Assembly: GCF_002994745.2 (NCBI RefSeq)
Contig: NC_037093.1
Location: 68,529,510-68,593,509, forward strand
Direction of reading: 5' to 3'
DNA: 64,000 nucleotides
Origin: Rosa chinensis
Lineage: Eukaryota > Streptophyta > Magnoliopsida > Rosales > Rosaceae
A program made the position numbers and the translations under genes. The notes beneath the pieces were generated by a model that ran no database searches, was not told the origin of the DNA, and was given only the letters and a program-made list of their open reading frames with translations. Of this stretch, positions 47,309 through 56,508 are shown piece after piece (position 1 is the stretch's first letter; each line of letters starts with the position of its first letter).

Positions 47309-47643
47309 TAATGGCACGTTTACTTGCTTGGAATAGGAATGAAAATAGTGGGAATGATTACGGGGTAAATTTATTCTTGCGTTTACTAACACATAAAGGA
47401 ATCGGAATGATTCTGGGTAAAAGTATTTTGGCATTTACTAACACATGAAGGAATCAGAATGGGTGTAGGTCCCACCTCCTTATAAGGAATCTATTCCTGA
47501 ATACTCAGGAATTTGATTACGAAGGGGGGAGATGGGTTTAGGAATCAACTCTTCCGGAATCAATACCGATTCCTTTCTTCTCCCATTCCAGTTGTCTCCG
47601 ATTCATGATTATTTTCCATTCCAAGTAAGTAAACATGCCATAA
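47309..47643. mobile_element. 329-bp Harbinger-like MITE nested in the CACTA element
   Basis: The element is 47312-47640 with TAA on both sides (47309-47311 and 47641-47643). The left end is TGGCACGTTTACTTGCTTGG; the right end in reverse is TGGCATGTTTACTTACTTGG. The interior is repetitive (AGGAATCxGAATG and TTTACTAACACAT words). It inserted after the CACTA element formed or was carried in with captured DNA. Confidence 0.8.
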
Positions 47644-47949
47644 GTTTTTTCAGAGCAAAACAGTTAGTCAGAAGATATTATGGATACTGCAGCTGCTGTG
47701 CAGGTTCTTACTAAAAATAATAAATTATGCTAACTCATCGTTATTAAATTTCCTTATATAGCTGAAAGTTTAAACCAAACGTTTAAATAAAAATTTTGAG
47801 AAGGAAGAATTTCAATTCATGGCGGCAAAATTTCCAGTTAAATTTAACATTCCCGCCCTCTCTACTTTCATATTCCTTCCCATCAATTCAATAAGAAAAA
47901 AGAAAAATTCTCTCATAGCTCTAAACATCAAAATACAGGAGCCATTTCA

Positions 47950-47951
<2 letters not shown>

Positions 47952-47986
<35 letters not shown>
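47952..47986. repeat. (CT)n microsatellite
   Basis: About 17 CT units inside the CACTA interior; similar CT runs lie at about 44349-44386 and 44616-44637. Confidence 0.9.
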
Positions 47987-47988
<2 letters not shown>

Positions 47989-50109
47989 GATTCAGTTCTC
48001 TCATCTTGTAGCAAGGGACAGAAAAGCACAAGGCACGAACTGAATTCTCAAGGTTAGCCTCTAATTCCTTACCCATAAGTCTTAATTATGGATTTTCATG
48101 TTTACGGCTAGGTTTTTATGTGATTTCCAGTTTCAGGGTCATGTTTGGAAATGAAGCGGTTCTTTGTTTTGAACAAGCTCCATCTTGAGTACCAGTATTA
48201 TCTTTTGAAATCCACTTTTACTTTTATACTCTGCAGGTCGCAATCCAAGTTCACAACAGGTAATTAAAGTGGTTTTCTTTTTTATCAGGAACCAAAATCC
48301 ATAGATGAAAAATGAAACTCCGAGCCAAGTCTTGAAGGTGAAACCTTTTCCATATTGTTTGTTATTGGTAAATTGATATAAAAAGCAAATCTGCACTGTT
48401 AGCTGAGAGTTTGGAGTATCATGGTGACTTTCAGTTTCCATTAGCTTGTATTGCTTGAATGTTGAATGTCAATCTTACTTTCCAAGCTGAAATGTGATGA
48501 TTTTCTTCAATTAGTATTCCATAAGTCAAGGACAGCATTTCAAAAGAGGCCTGACTGTTTTTTTGTGTACAAATATCGTTTTGAAGTTTGGATATATTTG
48601 TTTTTCACCTCAGGGATAATAGTGTACAAAAAGCAAGTTGTGAATATGCACACGTTAAAAACATGTATCTATTTGGTTGGAACTGGTTTTCTGAGCTTTT
48701 CTTTTTTCGGTTTCTTCTTGTTGGGACAGGGAAGAATGAGTTTTATTGGCTTGCAATGAATTATTTCATACTAATCTTACTTATAGAAAGTGCTGTGATT
48801 ATTGTTAACGGGAGGAAATTTAGTGATAAAAGCTTTTAGGGAAGAAGAGTCTTGTGATATATGTGCTTAAGACCTTTCTTCCTACAATCATATAAAGAGT
48901 CTTATCCCTCTTATGCTTAATACAGTTATGCCAGAGATACAAAAATTATAGTTCTCTATTCTATATGGTAGCCCACCTTGGGTGCAGTACTTACTATGCA
49001 AGTAATACTATACAAAAATTACAGTTCTCTATTCTATGTGGCCTAAATAATAGTATTAACTTTCTTTCTGCAGGTTGAGGCTGAAGTGTGAAAGTTGGAG
49101 TAGTTCAAGTCAAGTAGGCTCAAATAGATCATTTTGAAAAAGAAGTTGGAACTGGATGAGAAGCTGTTGGATGCTCCACCCGACACTGTAGGTGCTATTG
49201 CCTTAGCACTACACTATAAAAGTATGAGAGAACTTTAGTGGCAAATATTTTCCTCTCGCGACGATTTGATTGTATTAGCTTTTGCTATCTTTCATTGTAA
49301 TTAGCTAGAATGTAGCAGCCATCATGCTAGCTAGAATGCCTTCTTTTTTGGTTTTATGGAATGGATGGATACATGAATGCTACCTCTTTTGGTTCATTAG
49401 ATTGTTGAATTAGAGTATTTCAATGCCTAAATCTTATATTGTGCATTATTTTTGTGCAAATATTTCAGGTAAAGAACCAAAAATAATCAAACAACAGTCA
49501 ATTACATTATGTTGTATGAATATGCATACATCGTTAATCACACAACAAATCAATTTTAATCACACAACGGTACTTATAAAATTTTGTCGTCTTATTAATA
49601 TTCGCACAACTGAACAAGTGAGTAACAGTTGTCCAATGTTAAATCACATAATGGTATAGAAACAATATGTTGTATGACTTGTGAAGAATTCAACATTGAG
49701 CCTCACACATACAACAGTTACTTTATGATATCTGTTGTGTGAAGGAACAACCAACAACAGTTGCCATATTTTTCTGTTGTATGATAAGTTAACCAACAAC
49801 AGTATATTATTACTTCTGTTGTCTGATTGTCATTTTTTTGTTGTGTGAGAAGTTAACCAACAACAGCGTGTACTTATTTCTGTTGTCTGACCACCATCGA
49901 AACAGCGCCGCATCCGATTTCTGGCATTGGCATGCGTAGAATCGGTGCAACGGTTTTAACTGATGTGTTGTGTCTATGGAATACACACAACGGTGTTTCA
50001 CCTTTATTGGAGTGTGCTCATCACACAACATCGAGATAGACGAGAGACATGGTGCAAATCATACAACAGATTTCCACTGTTGTGTGATGTACTTTTTGTA
50101 GTAGTGAAT

Positions 50110-51316
50110 GTAACTAGGCCCCGGTTTACAAATATTTTGCACGTATTACATTTTCTATGACATGACCAACTTCATCTTAATTTTCCGTGGCTTATATCCA
50201 GCCATACAACGCATTGATCTACTAACACTAGACCATAGTTGTGCTGCAGTTGTATCATCAATGAAGGAGCTGTAGATAGCTAGCCGGGAACGGGTAGATA
50301 CTTACACTCGATCGATCTTGCCCTCCAATAAGTCCATCTGACTCTATTGAATTACTCAATTCCACAGAGACCCCTACAGAGCTAGACCACCATCGAACTC
50401 TATAACTTCCCTAATACGGCACTAGTGCCCATACATATTACAAGTTGCCAACGAGAAGGCTTACCTACATTATCTGCAACCAATTTAATTACTACAACGC
50501 CGGCCCCCGCCCCCCCCCCCCCCAAAAAAAAAAATTGTGAAATACCTGAAATTAAGTAATCGATGGATTCAGAGAGTTTTGATCTTATATTTTTGTTTGT
50601 GAGAAATTTAGTAATCAATTAATAAGGAGGAGCTGGCCTATATCGGACAGATGAATCCTGGCTTTGATGAAATCCATACGCATTGATCCCTTTTATAAAT
50701 TATAATCCTCCTTGTCATCCACCAAAAACATTATCAAATTCTCACCCATTAATAATAAGGCACTCACAGAGTCACAGTTGACACTACGTACTACTACTGG
50801 TACTCTTTACCTTAGCTAGGGTTTCACAAACCCTAATGAAACGGCCCTTAAGGCACCTAATGATTTATCCACCCGCATTCTATGTTGGAGAGTAATAATA
50901 TTGATCTTGTACCACAACTTGTGTTATATGTAGGGAATACTACATTTATTAGTCTCTGCTGTTATTTGGTGAACTAATAACTACTACTATACTTCTACTT
51001 CTACTTCATCCTATTGTAGGAACTTATTTTTATTTTATTTTTCCTATTTAATTTTCATATATATTTTTTAATTTTCTTTTAAGGCTTTTGCCGACAGTTC
51101 ATTTGATTTAGAGGTAGTAAAATTATTTTCTAATACCACTATAAAAATGGGCAAGTCCTCCCACTGGCTAATTTTGTATTGAATTATCATTTTCGAGGAC
51201 TTTTTATTTTACTCCAATTTGGAACATAGGTCTAATATTTATCTATTTTGTTTGTTGGGTTATTTAATGAGACAGCTTGGAAGGAAAGTTTCTAAGATTC
51301 AGTTACTAGCTAGTGG
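50110..51316. other. Intergenic upstream of MYB gene 3
   Basis: AT-rich promoter-side DNA. It holds a C14-A tract at 50510-50534 and a small inverted-looking TTACTACTACT/AGTAGTAG area near 50790-51000. No gene seen. Confidence 0.5.
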
Positions 51317-51324
51317 TATATAAT
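51317..51324 (+). promoter_or_regulatory. Probable TATA box of MYB gene 3
   Basis: TATATAAT about 117 bp upstream of the ATG at 51441, with a GA-rich leader between. Confidence 0.55.
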
Positions 51325-51440
51325 GTGGGATATCCGACCAGTAACTAAAGCTAAGCTCCCCAGTAGAAAGAGGGAGATATAGATAGAGACGCAAAGAAAA
51401 ATTTGAGAAAGTCAAATCAAGTAATTTGATTGATCGAAAA

Positions 51441-51650
51441 ATGGGAAGAAGTCCTTGTTGTGTAAATGAGGGACTGAACAGAGGAGCTTGGACTGCTATT
51501 GAGGACCAAGTTCTCATAGACTACATCAACACCCATGGAGAAGGAAAATGGAGAAGAATTCCCAAAGAAGCTGGTAACTGATCGATAATGATGCATATTC
51601 TTCATTTCATTTCCATGGCTTTGCTTACCAAGTTTGGTACGTACTCTTGT

Positions 51651-51709
<59 letters not shown>

Positions 51710-52556
51710 TCTAAAGAGATGCGGAAAGAGCTGCAGGCTGAGGTGGCTGAATTATCTGAGACCTGATATCAAAAGGGGTAATATAACTCAGGAAGAAGAG
51801 GATCTCATCATTAGGCTCCACAAGCTACTAGGCAACAGGTATTTTAACTTTTCACTTTATTTTTCTTGATCTTGTTCCTAATACTTCTATATGGTTTAGC
51901 TGATTCCATCCATGTGTAGATGGTCCCTAATAGCTGGGAGAATACCAGGACGAACAGACAATGAAATCAAGAATTACTGGAACACGACCTTAGGAAAGAA
52001 GGTGAATAACGGCCAGGATGATGTTCATCAAGTACATCTAACGGTAGAGAATAAGAATACGAAGAAGAAGAAGAAGAAGAAATATAAGACTAAATCGTTG
52101 ACAACGGTGCTGGATTCCATTGCCGCCATCCGTACAAGGGCAGTGAGATGCAACAGAGTAGTAGTCACCTCGCACTTAGTCCCGCACCCATTTGTCAAAA
52201 ATGTTCACGGTACTGCTTTGGAAGAGGGCATAAATAACTCTGAGGAAGACAACACTATTACTACCGCCACCGCCACTACTACTTCCCCTTCAGAGAATTT
52301 GGTGTTAGAATTTGATGTGGGGAAGCTCTTTAATGTGTCGGAAAATATTCCAGATAGCTCCGACGACTACTGGGAACTATATCAGTTTGGTGGCGGTGAC
52401 AAAGTTTTGGAGGATCAATACGGTGGCAATATCAATAATGGTGGTGGTAGCTCAAACAATTACAAGTGGTCCTCAGCTAGCTCCGAACCAATCTTGTTCT
52501 CGGAGGAAATGCTCAAGGATTGGATGAGAGAGGACTGTTTCCACCATCAAAGTTGA
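51441..52556 (+). CDS. R2R3-MYB transcription factor 3, TT2-like (divergent subgroup 5)
   Basis: Exons 51441-51573 (133 nt), 51709-51838 (130 nt) and 51920-52556 (637 nt) give 299 residues; the introns are 135 and 81 nt, GT-AG. It starts MGRSPCC. R2 is about 14-63 and R3 about 67-115, with the bHLH-binding signature at 76-95. A run of seven Lys (about 136-142, NTK7YKTK) resembles a nuclear localisation signal. AIRTRAVRC at about 157-165 is a diverged form of the subgroup 5 motif. The C-terminus is acidic, with Asn/Gly-rich repeats and WELYQF. Family role: MBW-complex activator, probably of flavan-3-ol genes. Intron 1 ends in a long TA repeat that directly adjoins the acceptor AG. The coding frame looks intact. 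Confidence 0.92.
51653..51707 (+). repeat. (AT)n microsatellite forming the 3' end of MYB3 intron 1
   Basis: About 27 AT units run right up to the acceptor (…TATATAG|GT at 51708). The usual pyrimidine tract is absent. Confidence 0.92.
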
Positions 52557-52869
52557 CCCCCCGGAATTTCATGCTGGACATCTGGGATTGATGTTTAATT
52601 AAACTGTGATTTAGTATTATTAATTGATGATGTAGTAAAATAAAAATTGAGTTGATTAAATCCCAGTAGTCCGATCCTCTTTGTTTTGTTATTGAAGTTT
52701 AATGTCTTTCTTGTATAGATAGTTGGTAGTCAGTCACTGAGTAGCTCTCGCTGTCTCGCTTAGCCTAGCATCTTAATTGCCATCTTCTTCATTACCTTCA
52801 ATTAATTTGAAAACTAAATAATCTCGTGAAAACTCAATGAATACACATGGATATTAAAAATGCACTTAA
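52557..52869 (+). other. 3' flank of MYB gene 3
   Basis: Probable 3' UTR and terminator region, AT-rich with TTTAATTAAACTG and TAAAATAAAAATTG. No further feature. Confidence 0.5.
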
Positions 52870-53684
52870 AATAATAAGGGTGTTTCTAAATGTACCCAGC
52901 AAAATTCTTAGTATACCCAACATATTTATTTATTTTTAAATTTGTCTAATTAAATCACCTAATTTTCCCAAGCTGCCCTTATCTTGTACCCAGCAAAAGA
53001 ATGAAAACTTCTAACCTAAATACTGTAGGTGAGAGACATGGAGAACAAAAATTAAATTGCTGCCATTTAATCAATCTTCCAGTTCTCATTTGATCCATCT
53101 TTAAGAACGAAATTGCCCGACTCTAAGATTTGAGCACCTGGGTTGCTTATGTTTCTTGAAGTCGTGTCTTCTTGAATTTCTGATGGTTACAATATCTGCT
53201 ATAGAGGTTTCTTTGTTAAGGATATTGGCTACTAGGAACAACTCCATTAATTCCCCCGTGACTAAATCAACAGCCATTATTTTGTAACTAATCATATTTA
53301 GCCAACGTAGAGCTCCATTTAGCAAGTGCCCCTTCCCAGCAAATATTTGATAGAATCGACATCTTCAACACCAATACTTCTCCATAGTTCATATATTGTA
53401 CAAAGCGGACAGGAAAGGAGTGGCCTAAGAGTCGTGATCGAAAGACAAGATGTGAATTAGTTAATCCATGCTTTTCTAAAAAGAGAGGTTAATCGAAATC
53501 ACTGGAAAGGAATGAAGGATCCTGGGAAAGTTTTCATTGCCGTGTTTTTTTTTTTTTTTTGCTGGGTACAAGATAAGGTTAGTTTAGGAAATTAGGTGGT
53601 TTAATTAGATATATTTTTATATAAATAAATTTGCTGGGTGTGTTAAGAACTTTGCAGGGTATATTTAGAAACACCCAATAATAA
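52870..53684. mobile_element. 799-bp TIR element carrying a gene fragment (Pack-type)
   Basis: The element is 52878-53676 with 8-bp direct repeats AATAATAA at 52870-52877 and 53677-53684. The terminal inverted repeats are over 100 bp: the left begins GGGTGTTTCTAAATGTACCC and the right in reverse begins GGGTGTTTCTAAATATACCC. They continue through AATTAAA/CACCTAATTT and CTTATCTTGTACCCAGCA. The 8-bp duplication and long inverted repeats fit a hAT- or Mutator-like non-autonomous element. Between the repeats lies a minus-strand F-box-type coding fragment. It starts about 320 bp after the MYB3 stop. Confidence 0.88.
53101..53345 (-). pseudogene. Captured F-box-associated-domain fragment
   Basis: The minus strand reads GKGHLLNGALRWL, then MISYKIMAVDLVTGELMEL and ending …RVGQFRS. 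LNGALxWL followed by a DLVTxxxxEL phrase is the signature of the F-box-associated (FBA) domain of plant SCF substrate receptors. Upstream (to about 53440) another frame gives YELWRSIGVEDVDSIKYL, compatible with the preceding part of the same domain after a frameshift. No F-box itself. A gene fragment carried by the TIR element. Confidence 0.6.
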
Positions 53685-54015
53685 ATATTAAAAAAATAGG
53701 TTAAATACTGTTTAGTCCCTATACTTTGTCTCTCTCATCGTTTCAGTCCCTGACATTCTAATTTAATCTAAAAACTCCATGACCTCACAATTTCTCTCCA
53801 ATAGGTCCCTTCCGCTTCAAATTAGGAGTTGGCCTTGGGTGAAATATCAAATATACCCCTTTGTTATTTCTTTTTCCTTTTTAATTTCTTTTTTTCCTTT
53901 TTTTTCTTTTTCCTTTTTAATTTCTTTTTTCCTTTTCTTCTTTTTTTCTTGTTCCTTTTTAATTTATTTTTTCCTTTTTTTTTCTTTTCGTTCTACCTAC
54001 TTTCTCCTTCCTCAA
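53685..54015. other. Intergenic, pyrimidine-rich tract
   Basis: A 'TTTAGTCCCTATACTTTG'-type repeat end (53695-53800) followed by a long T/C-rich stretch (53865-54010). No gene. It ends at the presumed target site of element B. Confidence 0.5.
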
Positions 54016-54020
54016 CCCAC

Positions 54021-54533
54021 TGTTAATGTTTAAAAGTCCAGCAGTAGCTGAACCTTCTTTAACACTGATCCGAATGGCGGGTTGATGCCTGCGATGTTCT
54101 TAAAGCTTACACTATCAAATAAAACACTGGGACGTCAAAGGGAGACCGCGCCGGGCGGTCTTCGACTCTCCGATGCCTAAGTTAGTCCACGTATTTATGT
54201 TGACAGAGTAATAGTAGGTAAAATGTTGAATGCTCTATTAATGAGGAGAGAGGAGAGAACCTTTTATGGGTGGGGAGGAGGTTGACCTTCTCTTTGTTTT
54301 CGATGTGGGACTGATATGCTTCAGTTCCCCCTTTTCAGAAGCCTCTGATGCCATCTTGGCGCGGCGCGTGGCGGCGCGTCGGCGGCGATCTGGAGGTGGT
54401 CCGATGTTGAGGCTGTAGCCCGTCTGGCAGTGTGTCTGCATGTCATTCCTTTGGTTGGAATTAGTACTTCTGGCGGTACAATGAGCATGGCCCATTATAG
54501 CTAATTATGCTTGCAAATGTACATGTATGTACA
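54021..54533 (-). repeat. Probable 3' LTR of element B
   Basis: Bounded by TGT...ACA: it begins TGTTAATGTT at 54021 and ends ATGTATGTACA at 54533, with a purine-rich tract on the minus strand immediately outside. The limits are inferred from the polypurine tract and TG/CA rule, without the partner LTR. The presumed target duplication would be CCCAC (54016-54020). Confidence 0.6.
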
Positions 54534-54547
54534 AGTCCCCCAAGTCC
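54534..54547 (-). promoter_or_regulatory. Polypurine tract of element B
   Basis: GGGGACTTGGGGGA on the minus strand, abutting the presumed 3' LTR. Confidence 0.6.
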
Positions 54548-54550
54548 CCA

Positions 54551-55126
54551 GTCAAGGAGGGCAATCTTGGTTGGGGAGTTGTTAGGCGGTTTGAAGAGTT
54601 TTATTCCGCTAGACTTTGCAAGAGCATAATTAGCGTCAGTGCGTTGTCAACCGTTGGTTTTACTGAGCAAACGCTTTGTACCCTTTCGGGTGGGCCCCTG
54701 CTGGGCCCCCCAGGGAGTCCCCCACTCCCTGGCGAAGATAGACCTCCGGATGGTCGGCAAATTGTTTGTTGAGGGGGAGCTGCACGGAGCAGAGGGTGTT
54801 GGGTAGCGAGCCCAATGTGTAGCACCCAAATGACGGGGGTCAACATGCCTGATCAGGCCGTCGTAGACTGTTGACTAGTCCCCGTGTCCCGTAGGGACGG
54901 TATGACGGTAACGCCGCGTGGCGGTCGTTGTCAAAGTGAGGCGTGGCCTCGGGATTCGCCGTTTGGCGGGTATCCCCCCGCTAAATGTAGCAGGAAGCAG
55001 CGTCCGGTAGACGTGCCTGGCGGTATTATGTTTGAACGACGTTGCGTTGAACAAATCACGCAGTTTGCGAGTTGAAAGGGGGGTTCCGCCAGAGGTGTAT
55101 AGCGGAAGATACCCCGCTTGCATGAT
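54551..55126. other. Non-coding 3' region of element B
   Basis: GC-rich, without a long frame on either strand. It includes CCCCTGCTGGGCCCCCCAGGG (a near palindrome at about 54696) and GCGTGGCGG words. It leads into the minisatellite. Confidence 0.5.
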
Positions 55127-55736
55127 GGCTAGGGAGAAGCTCTGCTGACGGGGTTTCGCTCAGCGGAGACTTCATCACCTGGAAGATGACAAGGGAGAAG
55201 TTCCGCTGGCGGGGTTTCGCTCAGCGGAGACTTCGTCAACTGGAAGATGACAAGGGAGAAGTTCCGCTGGCGGGGTTTCGCTCAGCGGAGACTTCGTCAC
55301 CTGGAAGATGACAAGGGAGAAGCTCCGCTGGCGGGGTTTCACTCAGCGGAGGCTTCGTCACCCGGAAGATGACAAGGGAGAAGTTCCGCTGGCGGGGTTT
55401 CGCTCAGCGGAGACTACCTCAACTGGAAGATGACAAGGGAGAAGTTCCACTGGCGGGGTTTCACTCAGCGGAGGCTTCGTCACCCGAAAGATGACAAGGG
55501 AGAAGTTCCGCTGGCGGGGTTTCACTCAGCGGAGACTACCTCAACTGGAAGATGACAAGGGAGAAGTTCCGCTGGCGGGGTTTCTTTCAGCGGAGACCTC
55601 GTCACCTGGAAGATGACAAGGGAGAAGTTCTGCTGGCGGGGTATCGCTCAACGGAGGCTTCGTCACCTGGAAGATGACAAGGGAGAAGTTTCGCTGGCGG
55701 GGTTTCACTCAGTGGAGACTTCGTCAGTTGGTGAAG
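55127..55736. repeat. 61-bp minisatellite, 10 tandem units
   Basis: GGGAGAAG(T/C)TCCGCTGGCGGGGTTTC recurs with an exact 61-bp step; the CCGCTGG position falls at about 55140, 55201, 55262, 55323, 55384, 55445, 55506, 55567, 55628 and 55689. Units vary at few positions. Each contains TCCGCTG...CAGCGGA, able to form a 7-bp hairpin with a 13-nt loop around GCGGGGTTTCGCT. 61 is not divisible by three, so it is non-coding. It sits in the 3' region of a Tat element, where satellite-like repeats are known to arise. Confidence 0.93.
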
Positions 55737-56508
55737 TCATCCCAGTGGTTACTTCCAGCAGACGCTTCGTCTGGTGGTGGTTGACACGTGTCCAATCCGC
55801 AGGGGGTTAGCGTTCGGAGGTTTGTCCCCTAAGCCTGGCCGTCTTCTCGCCATAAATGACAGTAATTATGGGTTTCGCAACCGAAGCGACGCCTCGGTTA
55901 ATCCGAGTAGTAAGTGGAGGCCTGTGACACGTGCACGGCTGTCGTGTGATGCCGTTTTTTAGCGGACGGCGTAGAACGTGCTGATGTTGACATAAAAGGG
56001 GGGGAAACCCAGCGAGATTTGACACTTTGGTAAAAGCTTCAAACTCACAGTCGTGTTCTGGTTGCTTTGCCTGTCCAAGACCGAAGAAAGAGGTTGCCAT
56101 AGGCTGGAGATACCGTTCCTAGAGAAACGACGATAGCACCCCCCGAAGATTGCTGTGCACCATCGTAACGTAGGCTTCACCACCGAGGTTGGTATCTGGA
56201 TTTCATTTTTCCTGTTGTATTGGATCTGCTATTTTCTGGGTTTTGTTGTTTTTGTCTTTCTGGGATGATTGCTGTTTTTTCTTTGGCGTGTTCTGAGGTG
56301 TAAAACGAGATTTGGGGGGGGGTTGGATTATGGTGATTGGCCAAGACTCGTTGTTTGGGGATTTGTTAGATGGTCGAATCTGGGTTGAGTGCGTTTGTTC
56401 CTACTTTGGGATTTTCTGGGTTTTGTTCTTGATGATCTTGGCTATAACTAATGTAAGAATAGGCTAGATCTGTGTTTGTGCTAACTGGTGTGGGTTTTAG
56501 GGTTTGGG
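55737..56508 (+). promoter_or_regulatory. Upstream region of the antisense gene of element B
   Basis: Contains a possible TATA-like CATAAAAGG at about 55990 and CT/GA leader-like sequence. A possible 5' UTR intron starts GAG|GTTGGTATCTGG near 56188 and ends TGGGTTTTAG near 56500, just before the ATG at 56509. These are inferences from motif order. Confidence 0.35.

Larger units (their letters stand above)
43692..50109. mobile_element. 6.4-kb non-autonomous CACTA transposon with captured gene pieces
   Basis: The element is 43695-50106, flanked by AAT (43692-43694 and 50107-50109), the 3-bp duplication expected for CACTA. The termini are perfect 14-bp inverted repeats CACTACTACAAAAA. Subterminal regions (43710-44240 and 49480-50095) are packed with ACACAACAG/CTGTTGTGTG words in both orientations, the usual transposase-binding repeat arrays. 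No TNP2/TNPD transposase frame is present. The interior carries exon-like fragments with intact splice sites, CT microsatellites and a nested Harbinger-like MITE. Confidence 0.93.

Noticed and set aside
55127..55736. 61-bp repeats as a CRISPR array
   Set aside because: There are no unique spacers: the units are tandem and nearly identical throughout, and the context is a plant retrotransposon.
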